A DNA stretch of 64,000 nucleotides from Ruminococcus sp. (GCA_017543335.1 JAFYGE010000024.1:1-64000), one strand, 5' to 3'. Shown: positions 1 through 9,481, numbered from the stretch's first letter. Notes: a model not told the origin generated them from the sequence alone. Made by a program: numbers and translations.

Positions 1-135
1 TGAGATTTTTCGTCAGATTGTATAGAAATTCCGCAGGCATACTGACGTATGTCAAGGGATTTCTGTGCAAGATGGCGGAAAATATCCAAGCAGATTCAGT
101 ACAAAGACGTCAGGCGGTCTTTGTGCGGTGTTGCC
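1..135 (+). repeat. MITE-like element A, copy 1 (left end cut by window edge)
   Basis: This 135-base stretch is almost identical to positions 57152-57287, differing by a few substitutions and one indel. It ends in the terminal repeat CTTTGTGCGGTGTTGCC (119-135), one mismatch from the copy-2 arm. The first 37 bases or so of the element, including the left terminal repeat, lie outside the window. An internal hairpin ACAAAGAC/GTCTTTGT sits just inside the right end. The element stops 41 bases before the start codon of the downstream cyclase gene. It has no coding capacity. Confidence 0.85.
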
Positions 136-176
136 TTAAATGGATTCTAAAATACATATGACAGGGGGACTGTAAT

Positions 177-1592
177 ATGGATCTTCAAACAATTGTAGAT
201 AGCATCAGTGCTATGGCTTGCGTAGTCTCAGTTGAAAAAGTCGGAGGCGAAAGCTACGGAAAGGTTCGCATCGTCACCGGTAATCGTCAATACATAGACT
301 CAATCGAAAAACCGTTCAGCAATGTTGAAATGCTTACGAAGAAATTTATCCCCAACAGTGAGTATACCAATTACCTCAATAGAGACCTCAACTTTGAAGA
401 TTCATGCTATCAGGCTGCTGTACAGAAGAAATGTCTCCATTCATACGCTCATCCGACAAGGTTCGATGTATGGTTCAATATGTCTTTTATACCGCTGTCT
501 TTTGATAATGACGATCTATGCTATTGCCTGTATATAATGGAAATAAATTTCAAACCCGATGCTAAAAGAATGTCAACTATTTCTGCGGACATTGCTACAG
601 CTGTACTTGAAACCTGTATCAAACTCCGTAGTCCTGACAATTTCAAGGAAACAATGAAGGAAGTATGTGCAGATGTACGTGACCTTTGCGATTCTGAATA
701 CTGCTGTATACTTCTTACTGATACCGCAAAACGTAAATGTTCAGTCCTCTGTGAAGCGTTTTCTGATAATACCGACCTCATCTCTATGTCCAATTACGTT
801 GACGATAAATTCTATGATATAGCCTATTCTTGGCTCGATACTATCGCAGGAAGCAACTGTATAATAGCTAAAAATGACCACGACTGGGCTGTTATAAAAG
901 AACGTAATCCAATATGGTACGATTCTGTCAAAAATGCAGGCGGTAAGACTATCGTTCTTTTCCCGCTTGAATTCAAAGGCGAACTTTTAGGCTTTATATG
1001 GGCACTCAACTTCAATTCCCAAAAAGCTTCCATTATAAAGGAAACTCTCGAATTGACTACATTCATCCTCTCTTCTGAGCTTTACAGCTATAATATGCTC
1101 GATCGTCTGCACATACTCAGTTCAAGAGATATGCTCACAGGCGTAATGAACCGTAATGAAATGAACAATTACGTTGACAAACTGGTCAAAGGAAAATATA
1201 AAGGGTCTGTCGGAGTCATATTTGCTGACCTGAATGGACTGAAAGTAGTAAACGATACTGACGGTCATATCGCTGGTGATACGCTACTTAAAAATGCAGC
1301 ATCCGCACTAAAAGACGTTTTCAGACTCCACGAGATATTCCGTGCCGGCGGTGACGAATTCGTTGCTATCATAACCGGTATAACTGAGAATGAACTCAAT
1401 ATCAAGGCAGACTTGCTACGTAAAGCTGCTGAAAATTATAATGAGCTCGTATTTGCTATAGGTACAGCATACGATGATAAAGCGGAAAACGTCCGCTCAG
1501 TTCTGCATATCGCCGATGAGCGTATGTATAAGGATAAAAAACTATACTATGAGCTCCATCCGGAAAAGAAACACAGAGTAAGCAATAAATAA
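177..1592 (+). CDS. Diguanylate cyclase with sensory N-terminus (GGDEF protein)
   Basis: A 471-residue cytoplasmic protein with no signal peptide or membrane segment. The C-terminal ~170 residues are a GGDEF domain. It has the DMLTGVMNR entry motif, FADLNGLKVVNDTDGH, and an intact AGGDEFVAI active-site loop, so it should make cyclic di-GMP from two GTP. No RxxD inhibitory site is visible at the usual place five residues before GGDEF. Residues ~1-120 look PAS-like and ~135-300 GAF-like, from spacing and composition only. The SD AGGGGGA fits the ATG. Element A lies just upstream and a strong terminator follows. The EAL protein at 52202-53881 is a candidate opposing enzyme. Confidence 0.88.
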   Translation: MDLQTIVDSISAMACVVSVEKVGGESYGKVRIVTGNRQYIDSIEKPFSNVEMLTKKFIPNSEYTNYLNRDLNFEDSCYQAAVQKKCLHSYAHPTRFDVWFNMSFIPLSFDNDDLCYCLYIMEINFKPDAKRMSTISADIATAVLETCIKLRSPDNFKETMKEVCADVRDLCDSEYCCILLTDTAKRKCSVLCEAFSDNTDLISMSNYVDDKFYDIAYSWLDTIAGSNCIIAKNDHDWAVIKERNPIWYDSVKNAGGKTIVLFPLEFKGELLGFIWALNFNSQKASIIKETLELTTFILSSELYSYNMLDRLHILSSRDMLTGVMNRNEMNNYVDKLVKGKYKGSVGVIFADLNGLKVVNDTDGHIAGDTLLKNAASALKDVFRLHEIFRAGGDEFVAIITGITENELNIKADLLRKAAENYNELVFAIGTAYDDKAENVRSVLHIADERMYKDKKLYYELHPEKKHRVSNK

Positions 1593-1596
1593 TTAC

Positions 1597-1633
1597 AAAA
1601 CAGTCCGGATATGTTTTTCCGGACTGTTTTACT
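1597..1633 (+). terminator. Rho-independent terminator of the GGDEF gene
   Basis: A 13-bp stem, AAAACAGTCCGGA paired with TCCGGACTGTTTT, starts a few bases after the stop codon. The stem ends in a short T-run. Confidence 0.9.
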
Positions 1634-1634
1634 C

Positions 1635-1663
1635 TTGACAAAATTGCTGTATTCTGGTAAAAT
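1635..1663 (+). promoter_or_regulatory. Promoter of the RNase P RNA gene
   Basis: TTGACA at 1635-1640 and TAAAAT at 1658-1663 are separated by 17 bases. The predicted start is near 1670, exactly where the RNA begins. Confidence 0.88.
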
Positions 1664-1670
1664 ATTATTG

Positions 1671-2016
1671 AGCAGACTATGCGGTAGCGGGAACGTTTTT
1701 AGTTCATGAGGAAAGTCCGGGCATCATAGAGCAGGATAGCTGTTAACGGCAGCCGAGGGCGACCTTAGGGCAAGTGCAACAGAGATATACTGCCTCACAT
1801 TCGTGGGGTGATGGTGGAAAGGCGAGGTAAGAGCTCACCAGAGTGCAGGAGACTGTACTGCTATGTAAACCCTATCCGATGCAACGTCTATTGGTGCTTT
1901 ATATCTTAACGTCGGCTCGGCGGATATAAAGTAATGACGGCTTCAGCTTATCGGCGACGGTAAGCGTAGATAAATTACCGCACACGACAGAACCCGGCTT
2001 ATCGGTCTGGTCACTT
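1671..2016 (+). ncRNA. rnpB: RNase P RNA, bacterial class A
   Basis: This is the catalytic RNA that trims tRNA 5' leaders. The family signature GAGGAAAGTCCGGGC is present near 1708-1722. The complementary 3' segment AACCCGGCTTATCGGTC lies near 1991-2007, and the P4 bases and the closing helix fall at the expected distance. A length of about 345 nt fits class A. It has its own promoter and terminator and is not part of the upstream cyclase transcript. The ends are inferred from the promoter and the closing helix and may be off by a few bases. Confidence 0.95.
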
Positions 2017-2045
2017 AAAGAGAGCTTTGGCTCTCTTTTTTTATT
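2017..2045 (+). terminator. Terminator of rnpB
   Basis: Stem AAGAGAGC/GCTCTCTT followed by seven T. A second perfect palindrome, GCAGGGATG-C-CATCCCTGC, follows at 2052-2070. It has no T-run and lies 3' of the convergent gene. Confidence 0.85.
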
Positions 2046-2101
2046 TGCTGGGCAGGGATGCCATCCCTGCACCCTTTTCACGCTTTCGCTCGCAAGCTCG
2101 T

Positions 2102-2590
2102 TCACTCTAATATCCATTCACGATCGTATACATTCACCCTTGATGAATTGAGATGAGACTTATGAAGATAAAACCAACTCAGCTGAAACGGCTGTGAAAT
2201 CAATGTATCAATATCAGTTTTGTCCATAAACATACTATCGTCCCTTCTTCCTTCATACTGAAACAGAGCATCAGGAAACTTTTTCATATACTCAGCCGTA
2301 ATTACAAGTATCATATCTGAATTCATGCTTTCATCGTCCCAGACAAATTCAAAAAAAACTTCACGATAGTATTCTTTTCCGTTAATCAAGTATATTGGAT
2401 ACTCCTCCTGTTCCACCCATATCCGTACACCTTTTTCATTATTGTCTTTAGGCTTAATGTAAATCGCATTGTCGCTTTCTATATCTGTATCATATCCAAT
2501 GGGAGTAATTATTTTCAAGAACTCATTTATACGTTCATATTCTGTTAATTCAGTCTTATTATTTCTAAGTATTTGTGCTGATGAAGACAT
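2102..2590 (-). CDS. Hypothetical protein, 162 aa
   Basis: I do not recognise the family. It is a 162-residue soluble, acidic protein with no signal peptide, membrane segment or metal motif. Aromatic residues are frequent (for example VFFEFVWDD and QLSWFYLHKS). A good SD, GGAGGAAAAAT, precedes the ATG, so it is probably expressed. It stands alone between rnpB (convergent) and clpC (same strand, separated by a terminator). Size, acidity and isolated position resemble orphan immunity-type proteins, but no sequence motif supports that. Confidence 0.6.
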   Translation of the reverse strand: MSSSAQILRNNKTELTEYERINEFLKIITPIGYDTDIESDNAIYIKPKDNNEKGVRIWVEQEEYPIYLINGKEYYREVFFEFVWDDESMNSDMILVITAEYMKKFPDALFQYEGRRDDSMFMDKTDIDTLISQPFQLSWFYLHKSHLNSSRVNVYDREWILE

Positions 2591-2654
2591 ATTTTTCCTC
2601 CTCTAAACCTCCATTTTCTTAGCAACATTATACCACTTTACACTATCAGCGTCA

Positions 2655-2687
2655 ACAAAAAAGCCATAGTACAAAAATACTATGGCT
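2655..2687 (-). terminator. Terminator of clpC
   Basis: On the minus strand the stem AGCCATAGTA/TACTATGGCT is followed by a T-run. It lies directly after the clpC stop codon. Confidence 0.92.
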
Positions 2688-2694
2688 CGATTTA

Positions 2695-5031
2695 TTATAC
2701 TTTAACTGTTTTAGTCAAAATAATCTCATTGTCATCAATATCAGCTATAACGCTGTCCCCTGTTTTCAGCTCGCCTGAAACTATCTGTTTTGCGAGCTTA
2801 TCTTCAAGCAGCTCCGTGACCTTACGCTTTATAGGTCTTGCTCCATATCGCTCCGTATCGGCTGATTCAGCCACCGCATTTATGACCTCGTCCGAGTAAT
2901 TCAGCTCTATTCCAAGCCTTTTGGCACGATTACGCAAGTCTTCGAGAGCTATTCTGCTTATATCGACTATATCCTCACGTTCAAGCTTTCTGAACACGAC
3001 TATTTCATCTATCCTGTTGATAAACTCCGGAGTAAAATGCTCCCTGACTGCACCGTATACTCGCTCCTCCGCAGACTTTACTCTGTTTTCGGAGAAACCT
3101 AATGCTCCGCCGCCTGAGATTATTTCCGCACCGATATTAGTGGTCATGATTATGATACTGCTCCTGAAGCTTATCTGACGCATTGATGAATCTGTGACCA
3201 TACCCTCGTCAAGAATTTGCAAAAGGATGTTCAGTACCTCATTGTCAGCCTTTTCTATCTCGTCAAAAAGAATAAGCGAGTATGGATTTCTGCGAACCTT
3301 TTCACATAAATTGTTGCTGCTGTCGTCGTATCCGGTATATCCGGGAGGAGCTCCGATAAGCTTAGACACAGAATGTTTTTCCATATATTCCGACATATCT
3401 ATGCGAATGAGAGAATTTTTAGTGTTGAACATTGCGTCCGCAAGAGCCTTAGCAAGCTCAGTTTTTCCTACTCCTGTAGGTCCGGCAAACAGAAATGAAG
3501 CTGTAGGACGGCGGTCATCCCGAAGTCCGGACTTTGCCCTGCATATTGCATTAGTCACCTTTTCAACAGCATATTCATGTCCTATGACTCTTTCGGAAAG
3601 ATAACACTTCATCAGCCTTATCCTGTCCGAATCCTCCGGAGTTATCTTATTCAGAGGTATACCGGTTTTCAGCGATATCACCGATATTATATCTTTCTCT
3701 GTAACGACGGTCTTTTCCTTATTATTTATAACTTTATTGATATCGCTGAGATTACGTCCTTTCATGTTTATCAGACTTGTATCTTTACGGCAAAGTGCTG
3801 ACGTATTTCTCAATTTAGCACACGCACAAGCTTCGTCAAGAACGTCTATAGCCTTATCAGGCAGATAACGCTCAGCAATGTACCTGACCGACATATCAAC
3901 CGAAAGTGCAGCTATCTCATCACTTATCTCAACATTATGGAAGTCCTCGTAGTTCTTTTTAAGTCCGCAAATTATCTTTATACAGCTCTTTTTATCCGGC
4001 TCAGTTACGTGGACAGGCTGAAATCTTCTTTCAAGAGCAGCATCCTTTTCGATGCTCTTGCGGTACTCCTCAAAAGTAGTTGCACCGATTATCTGAAGCT
4101 CTCCTCTTGCAAGTCTTGGCTTCATGATATTTGCAGCATCGATCGCACCCTCAGCTGCTCCGGCACCGACTATAGTGTGTATCTCATCTATAAACAGGAT
4201 TATATTGCCTGAGTTTACTGCCTCATCCATACACGCCCTTACTCTCTCTTCAAAATCTCCCCTGTATTTAGCTCCGGACAGCAATGCGGCTATATCAAGC
4301 GAAAAAATATACCTGTTCTTTAGAGAATCCGGAACAAGATTTCTTACAAACAGTGCAGCAACTCCCTCGACTATGGCAGTTTTTCCGACACCTGCCTCCC
4401 CTATCAGGCAAGGATTATTCTTAGTCCTTCGTGCAAGGACCTGCATTACACGGTCAATCTCATTTTTGCGTCCGATGAGAGGATCATTTTTCTTCACGAC
4501 CGAAATATCCGTGATATTTCTGCCGTACCTGAACAGATTTGGCAAGTGTGAGAGCTTTGGTTTTGCTGCTTCATACAGTTCGTCACCGACGTCTGAAGAT
4601 GTTATGTCTTTTAGTCCATTGCATATGCCGTTTATATCAGCCTTCACTTTTTTTATAATGGTGTAGGCACTGCACGAGGACTCCTTCATCAATGCGGTAA
4701 GGATGTGTTCAGGTGCGGACTGCTTCTTTTTATCGGTCGCTGCAATATGGCACGATATTTCAAGTATACGTCTCAGGGCTGTAGTCATATACCGCTGATT
4801 CAGCAAAGTTGGTGAACCGGTCCCTACAAGGTCGATCATACCTGCTTTGATCTCATCGTATCCTGCACCGTTTTCAACAAGTATATCCGCAGCTTTTGTT
4901 GAACCGTCCTCAACAATTGAAAGCAGTATATGCTCGCTCCCGACGTAGGTATGTCCCATTTCTGAGGCAGTTTTTATTGCATTCTCGATTATTCTGATAC
5001 TTTTTCTTGTGTATTTCTCTGTACTAATCAT
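2695..5031 (-). CDS. clpC: Clp protease ATP-binding subunit, ClpC type
   Basis: A 778-residue AAA+ unfoldase that feeds substrates to ClpP. Residues ~1-140 form the N-domain, with TYVGSEHILLSI and a second repeat ending QSAPEHILTAL. AAA1 has Walker A GEAGVGKTAIVEG and Walker B ILFIDEIHT. AAA2 has [13 protein letters not shown] and LILFDEIEKA, and LEDKLAKQIVSG lies near the end. The ATG at 5031 is preferred because AGGAGG lies 8 bases upstream; the GTG at 5049 would overlap that SD. The segment between the AAA domains is short and lacks the coiled-coil/UVR-type middle domain usual in ClpC, so adaptor use may differ. No ctsR, mcsA or mcsB is adjacent. ClpE or ClpA-like naming is possible. Confidence 0.9.
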   Translation of the reverse strand: MISTEKYTRKSIRIIENAIKTASEMGHTYVGSEHILLSIVEDGSTKAADILVENGAGYDEIKAGMIDLVGTGSPTLLNQRYMTTALRRILEISCHIAATDKKKQSAPEHILTALMKESSCSAYTIIKKVKADINGICNGLKDITSSDVGDELYEAAKPKLSHLPNLFRYGRNITDISVVKKNDPLIGRKNEIDRVMQVLARRTKNNPCLIGEAGVGKTAIVEGVAALFVRNLVPDSLKNRYIFSLDIAALLSGAKYRGDFEERVRACMDEAVNSGNIILFIDEIHTIVGAGAAEGAIDAANIMKPRLARGELQIIGATTFEEYRKSIEKDAALERRFQPVHVTEPDKKSCIKIICGLKKNYEDFHNVEISDEIAALSVDMSVRYIAERYLPDKAIDVLDEACACAKLRNTSALCRKDTSLINMKGRNLSDINKVINNKEKTVVTEKDIISVISLKTGIPLNKITPEDSDRIRLMKCYLSERVIGHEYAVEKVTNAICRAKSGLRDDRRPTASFLFAGPTGVGKTELAKALADAMFNTKNSLIRIDMSEYMEKHSVSKLIGAPPGYTGYDDSSNNLCEKVRRNPYSLILFDEIEKADNEVLNILLQILDEGMVTDSSMRQISFRSSIIIMTTNIGAEIISGGGALGFSENRVKSAEERVYGAVREHFTPEFINRIDEIVVFRKLEREDIVDISRIALEDLRNRAKRLGIELNYSDEVINAVAESADTERYGARPIKRKVTELLEDKLAKQIVSGELKTGDSVIADIDDNEIILTKTVKV

Positions 5032-5204
5032 TCTGTTATCCTCCTGCACTTCTTATGACTATATTATGCCACTATTTCTATGCGATAACAGTCGAAAATA
5101 ATAAACAGGGAATTTTTTGTAACACTTTTTTCGCCATAGCATACTATGTACTATGAAGCAAAGACAAAAAGCTTCAAATACATCATTTTAAGGAGTGTTC
5201 TTCT

Positions 5205-5339
5205 ATGTGTAATTCTTGTTTTGACGGTGGCAACTGCTGGTGCATCATTCTTCTCATTCTTCTCTTCATTCTTCTTTTCGGCGGATGCGGCAATAATGGC
5301 TGCGACTGCAACAACAACGGCTGCGGCTGTGGATGCTGA
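5205..5339 (+). CDS. Small cysteine-rich membrane peptide, 44 aa
   Basis: A 44-residue gene. The ATG is preceded by AAGGAG 9 bases upstream. The peptide starts MCNSCFDGGNCWC, then has a 12-residue hydrophobic stretch (IILLILLFILLF). It ends in a Gly/Asn/Cys tail with alternating cysteines, GCDCNNNGCGCGC. Eleven of 44 residues are Cys. It should be a single-pass membrane peptide with cysteine clusters on both sides, able to bind metal or form disulfides. It runs divergently from clpC and ends in a strong shared terminator, which supports expression. I do not recognise a named family. The 18-residue peptide at 42792 also begins Met-Cys. Confidence 0.72.
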   Translation: MCNSCFDGGNCWCIILLILLFILLFGGCGNNGCDCNNNGCGCGC

Positions 5340-5345
5340 CCTGCT

Positions 5346-5386
5346 AAAAAAGGGCTCTGTACACCTGTACAGAGCCCGAATTTTTT
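5346..5386. terminator. Bidirectional terminator between the cysteine peptide and clpX
   Basis: Stem GGGCTCTGTACA/TGTACAGAGCCC with A6 on the left and T6 on the right, so it works on both strands. Confidence 0.92.
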
Positions 5387-6671
5387 ATTCAGCCATTGAA
5401 ACAACTTTGTTTCTTCTATTTATAAGTACCGGCTGTGTTTGATTTACAACGCAGTCAGCGGTAATAGTTACCTTAGCGATACTTGTATCAGAAGGCAGTG
5501 AATACATGGACTTCATCAGTATTCCCTCAAGAATAGAGCGGAGTCCTCTTGCACCTGTTTTCTGAGCAATAGCCTTCTTTGCTATCTCGATAAGAGCATC
5601 ATCTTCAATATCAAGTTCAATATCGTCATAGTGGAAGAGCTTCTTATACTGCTTGATAAGGGCATTTTTAGGCTCTGTAAGTATTCTTACGAGAGATTGC
5701 TCGTCAAGCTCTTCAAGAACTGAAATTACCGGAAGTCTTCCGACGAATTCAGGTACCATACCGAATTTAACGAGGTCCTTAGGAACAACTTTCTTGAAGA
5801 TATTGTCCTTTTCCTCCTGATGAGTCTTTATTTCCCCGCCGAAACCTATAGGAGCTTTACCTATACGCTTCTGGATCTGTTTTTCAAGTCCGTCGAAAGC
5901 TCCGCCGCATATAAAGAGGATGTTCTTTGTATTGATCTGCAAAACTTCCTGATTAGGATGTTTTCTGCCGCCCTGCGGAGGAACATTTGATACAGTACCC
6001 TCAATGATTTTGAGGAGTGCCTGCTGAACTCCCTCACCGCTAACATCACGGGTAAGGGAAGTATTTTCAGACTTACGTGCGATCTTATCTATCTCGTCGA
6101 TATATATAATACCACGTTCTGCCGCCTTTATATCGAAGTCGGCAGCCTGAATAAGTCTTAAAAGAACGTTTTCAACGTCGTCGCCGACATATCCGGCTTC
6201 TGTAATAGTAGTAGCATCTGCGATAGCAAACGGTACATTAAGTATCTTAGCGAGTGTCTGTGCAAGGAAAGTCTTTCCGACACCGGTAGGTCCGAGAAGA
6301 AGCACATTACTTTTCTGGAGCTCTACGCCGTCTGACTCTTCATTATCCTGATTTTCCTGACTCAAAATACGCTTATAGTGATTATAGACCGCAACTGCCA
6401 AAGAGATCTTGGCATCATCCTGACCTATAACATATTCATCAAGGAATTCCTTTATCTCTACCGGTTTAAGCAGATTCATCTGAGAAAGCGGAGTATCTCC
6501 GTCTTTTTTAGATGCCTTACGCTTTGCCTTAGAAACTCCTGAACCATACAGCATTTCATAACAGTAAGTCACGCATTCGTCGCATATATTAGCGGGGCCT
6601 GCTGAAAACATACTGTGCACACGATTCTCACCTTTACCGCAGAAACTGCATGATTTGAATGATTCACTCAT
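5385..6671 (-). CDS. clpX: ATP-dependent Clp protease ATP-binding subunit ClpX
   Basis: A 428-residue AAA+ unfoldase that partners ClpP. The N-terminal four-cysteine zinc domain (CSFCGKG, then ICDECV) is at residues ~8-36. Walker A is [13 protein letters not shown] and Walker B is [10 protein letters not shown]. The pore loop GYVGDDVE, the ClpP-binding IGFGG loop and the RPVE-equivalent stretch are present. Length is normal for the family. The start lies 9 bases after the clpP stop, so the two are co-transcribed as in many Firmicutes (tig-clpP-clpX). The stop codon overlaps the terminator T-run. Confidence 0.97.
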   Translation of the reverse strand: MSESFKSCSFCGKGENRVHSMFSAGPANICDECVTYCYEMLYGSGVSKAKRKASKKDGDTPLSQMNLLKPVEIKEFLDEYVIGQDDAKISLAVAVYNHYKRILSQENQDNEESDGVELQKSNVLLLGPTGVGKTFLAQTLAKILNVPFAIADATTITEAGYVGDDVENVLLRLIQAADFDIKAAERGIIYIDEIDKIARKSENTSLTRDVSGEGVQQALLKIIEGTVSNVPPQGGRKHPNQEVLQINTKNILFICGGAFDGLEKQIQKRIGKAPIGFGGEIKTHQEEKDNIFKKVVPKDLVKFGMVPEFVGRLPVISVLEELDEQSLVRILTEPKNALIKQYKKLFHYDDIELDIEDDALIEIAKKAIAQKTGARGLRSILEGILMKSMYSLPSDTSIAKVTITADCVVNQTQPVLINRRNKVVSMAE

Positions 6672-6680
6672 TTATATAAC

Positions 6681-7271
6681 CTACCTTTTCTCGATCACCT
6701 TATCGATAAGACCGTACTCCATAGCTTCCTGAGCCATCATATAGTTATCACGCTCACAGTCGATATGGATCTGTTCAAGAGTCTTTCCGGTATTTGCAGC
6801 AAGGATAGCCTCAAGTCTGTCTCTTGTTCTTTCGAGATTTCTTGCATGTATCATGATATCAGTCTGCTGACCGCCAAGACCGCCTCCGATAAGAGGCTGA
6901 TGGATCATTATCTCACTGTTTGGAAGAGCAAATCTTTTGCCCTTAGCTCCGGCTGAAAGAAGGAATGCACCCATAGAAGCAGCCATACCTATGCATATAG
7001 TAGAAACGTCGCACTTGATATAATTCATTGTATCATAAATAGCAAATCCAGCTGTTACTGAACCGCCGGGGCTATTTATATAAAGTGAAATATCCTTTTC
7101 TGTGTCCTGACTTTCAAGATACAGAAGCTGTGCAACTACGAGACTTGCTGTTGCATCATTTACCTGATCTGAAAGCATAATGATTCTGTCGTTTAAAAGT
7201 CTTGAAAAAATATCATATGATCTTTCTCCACGGCTTGTCTGTTCAACGACATATGGTACTAAACTGCTCAT
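6681..7271 (-). CDS. clpP: ATP-dependent Clp protease proteolytic subunit ClpP
   Basis: A 196-residue serine peptidase forming the tetradecameric protease chamber. The catalytic Ser is in [14 protein letters not shown], the His in MIHQPLIGG, and the Asp further along the conserved C-terminal part ([10 protein letters not shown] region). Length is normal. It lies between tig and clpX. An inverted repeat stands between tig and clpP, so part of the transcript may end before clpP. Confidence 0.97.
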   Translation of the reverse strand: MSSLVPYVVEQTSRGERSYDIFSRLLNDRIIMLSDQVNDATASLVVAQLLYLESQDTEKDISLYINSPGGSVTAGFAIYDTMNYIKCDVSTICIGMAASMGAFLLSAGAKGKRFALPNSEIMIHQPLIGGGLGGQQTDIMIHARNLERTRDRLEAILAANTGKTLEQIHIDCERDNYMMAQEAMEYGLIDKVIEKR

Positions 7272-7294
7272 AAATCCATCGCCCTTTCTTTAAA

Positions 7295-7326
7295 AACGCT
7301 TGTCCCACAAAAAGCTGTGGGACAAA
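7295..7326 (-). terminator. Hairpin between tig and clpP (possible partial terminator)
   Basis: Perfect 10-bp stem TTGTCCCACA/TGTGGGACAA (7300-7309 with 7316-7325). On the minus strand it is followed by GCGTTTTT, a weak T-run. It may attenuate read-through from tig into clpPX or act as an RNA processing site. Confidence 0.6.
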
Positions 7327-7360
7327 CTATAGTTATTATGTTATTCTATGTCGAAAAAGA

Positions 7361-8683
7361 TTATTCAGCGTCAGCTGCTTCCTCAGTTTTCTCAGCAAGA
7401 GTGTTGTCAACCACAGCATTCTCCTTAACAAGCTCTACTGCCTTCTGAACCTTGAGATCAGCAATGTAGTCATCGAGTGGGATGAACTTCTTAACTGTAT
7501 CAACATCGATCTTATTTGCAGCAGCGATGTCAGCGAGACCTGCATTGATCTCATCTTCTGATGGCTCGATAGCCTCATACTCAGCGATCTTCTCAAGAGC
7601 AAGGCGGAGCTTAACTTCGTTCTCAGCTCTGTCTCTGTAAGTATCTCTGAATGACTCAGCGTCCATACCTGTGTACTGGAAGTAAAGGTTCATATCCATG
7701 CCCTGTGAACGGAGCTGCTGATCGAAATTACGCATAAGAGCATCGATTCTGTGCTCGAACATACAATTCGGGATAGGAGCGTCAACCTTCTCGATAAGAG
7801 CGTTCATGAGAGCGTTCTCAAAGCTGGAATCAGCCTGCTGAACAGCAGCTTCTTCGAGCTTCTCACGGATGTCCTTCTTATACTCATCAACTGTATCGAA
7901 CTCTGTAGCATCCTTAACGAGGTCATCATTGATCTCCGGGAGCTCCTCATAGCTGATAGCCTTGAGCTTTGTCTTGAATGTAGCTTCCTTGCCAGCGTAG
8001 TCAGCCATCTGATAATCCTCTGGGAAAGTAACGACAACATCGAACTCATCGCCGATATTGTGACCAACGATCTGGTCCTCGAAACCTGGGATGAATGCAC
8101 CGCTGCCGAGCTTGAGTGGGTGATCTTCGCCCTTGCCGCCCTCGAATGCTTCGTCACCGAAGAAACCTTCAAAATCGATGATAACTTCGTCATCGAGCTG
8201 AGCAGCTCTGTCTTCAACAGAAACTATACGAGCGTTCTTCTTTCTGATGATCTCGATCTGCTTGTCGATATCCTCATCAGTGATCTCCTTAACTACCTTA
8301 GCAGCCTTGATTCCCTTATAGTCAGCGATCTCGATCTCTGGCTTAGTAACGCAAACAGCCTTGATCTCAACGCCTTCATTCTTATCGATAGAAGTAACTT
8401 CTACGCTTGGTCTGTCAACGAGAACGAGACCTGTCTCCTGAACAGCAGCATCAACCTCTGGACCAACGAGAGCGTTGATAGCTCCCTCGTAGAATGCACC
8501 CTCACCGAAAGTCTTCTCAGCAAGCTTTCTTGAAACCTTGCCCTTTCTGAAGCCCTTGATCTGGATGTTCTTCTTCTGACGCTGATATTCCTGCTCAACA
8601 GCGTTCTCAAATGCCTCTGCTCCAATAGAAATTACTAACTCAGTAGTATTCACATCTGTCTTGTTTGATGATTTTAAACTCAT
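7361..8683 (-). CDS. tig: Trigger factor
   Basis: A ribosome-bound chaperone and peptidyl-prolyl isomerase of 440 residues. The ribosome-docking motif GFRKGKVSRK is near residue 45. The FKBP-type PPIase domain follows (~145-240, DEVIIDFEGFFGDEAFEGGKGEDHPL), then a long helical C-terminal arm. The ATG at 8683 has GGAGGA 8-10 bases upstream; the in-frame upstream start at 8701 has no SD. An extended -10 (TGGTATAAT, 8725-8733 on the minus strand) gives a likely promoter. Codon choice is strongly biased, as in highly expressed genes. Confidence 0.96.
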   Translation of the reverse strand: MSLKSSNKTDVNTTELVISIGAEAFENAVEQEYQRQKKNIQIKGFRKGKVSRKLAEKTFGEGAFYEGAINALVGPEVDAAVQETGLVLVDRPSVEVTSIDKNEGVEIKAVCVTKPEIEIADYKGIKAAKVVKEITDEDIDKQIEIIRKKNARIVSVEDRAAQLDDEVIIDFEGFFGDEAFEGGKGEDHPLKLGSGAFIPGFEDQIVGHNIGDEFDVVVTFPEDYQMADYAGKEATFKTKLKAISYEELPEINDDLVKDATEFDTVDEYKKDIREKLEEAAVQQADSSFENALMNALIEKVDAPIPNCMFEHRIDALMRNFDQQLRSQGMDMNLYFQYTGMDAESFRDTYRDRAENEVKLRLALEKIAEYEAIEPSEDEINAGLADIAAANKIDVDTVKKFIPLDDYIADLKVQKAVELVKENAVVDNTLAEKTEEAADAE

Positions 8684-8785
8684 GATAAATGCTTCCTCCA
8701 TTAATTATATAACATACTTGGTACATTATACCACATTTCAAAAAATTTTTCTACTGATTTTCAACACTTCTGCATATTGCACAAC

Positions 8786-9478
8786 TCACAAAACTTTTTC
8801 AGGGACAAATTGTAGATAATCACCTGCAATAAGGTGGAAATCAATGTCATCGTAGGTATTTTTCACACAAAGTTCGTGAGCTGACTTACCATGGATATGT
8901 CCATAATAGCAATGCTTTATTTTATAACGGTAAAGTATCTGAAGTATGTCATAATTGAAATTTGTTGCGAAAATAGGCGGATAATGCATGAACACAATTG
9001 GTTCAAGCTCCTCTTTCAGTGCGGACTGTATCGACGTTTCAAGACGCTGCACTTCCCTTTTCAGGACTTTTTCGTCCTGAGTCTCACCGGGCATATTCAC
9101 CCAGCCTCTGGTTCCGCAGATACCGTAATTTTCATAACGGTAGTGGTTATTGTGCAGTATCTTTATTGAATCAAAACCTTCCGCAGCGAGGAAGTCCTCC
9201 ATTTTCTTTTTGGTGGTCCACCAGTAATCGTGATTTCCTTTTAATATAATCTTCTCACCTGGAAGTCCGTGTATAAAGCTGAAATCAGGACGTGCCTGCT
9301 GGAGAGACATTCCCCATGAGATATCTCCGGCAAGTACAATAGTATCCTCCGGCTTGATAATTTCGAGCCAATTTTTTTCTATTTTTTCCTGATAATCCTT
9401 CCAACCGGCAAAAATGCTCATAGTTTTTGAAGGATCGCTGAAACACAGATGAAGATCACCTAATACATATAAACTCAT
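8786..9478 (-). CDS. Calcineurin-like metallophosphoesterase
   Basis: A 230-residue cytoplasmic protein with the complete metallophosphoesterase motif set: GDLHL, AGDISWG, GNHDYWW, MHYPP and GHIHG. These ligate a two-metal centre that hydrolyses phosphoesters; the substrate cannot be read from sequence. It begins 3 bases after the thrC stop with a weak SD, so it is probably translated by coupling as the last gene of the run starting at 14192. No terminator is obvious before tig. Confidence 0.85.
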   Translation of the reverse strand: MSLYVLGDLHLCFSDPSKTMSIFAGWKDYQEKIEKNWLEIIKPEDTIVLAGDISWGMSLQQARPDFSFIHGLPGEKIILKGNHDYWWTTKKKMEDFLAAEGFDSIKILHNNHYRYENYGICGTRGWVNMPGETQDEKVLKREVQRLETSIQSALKEELEPIVFMHYPPIFATNFNYDILQILYRYKIKHCYYGHIHGKSAHELCVKNTYDDIDFHLIAGDYLQFVPEKVL

Positions 9479-9481
9479 GGA

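Noticed and set aside
5146..5442. 98-codon plus-strand frame over the cysteine peptide gene
   Set aside because: It is out of frame with the well-supported 44-residue gene, has no SD, and runs through the terminator into clpX.
7751..8533. 260-codon open frame antisense to tig
   Set aside because: An artefact of the strong codon bias of tig: the opposite strand lacks stops. No SD, no family resemblance. The same applies to 21263-22093 opposite the sulfatase gene.
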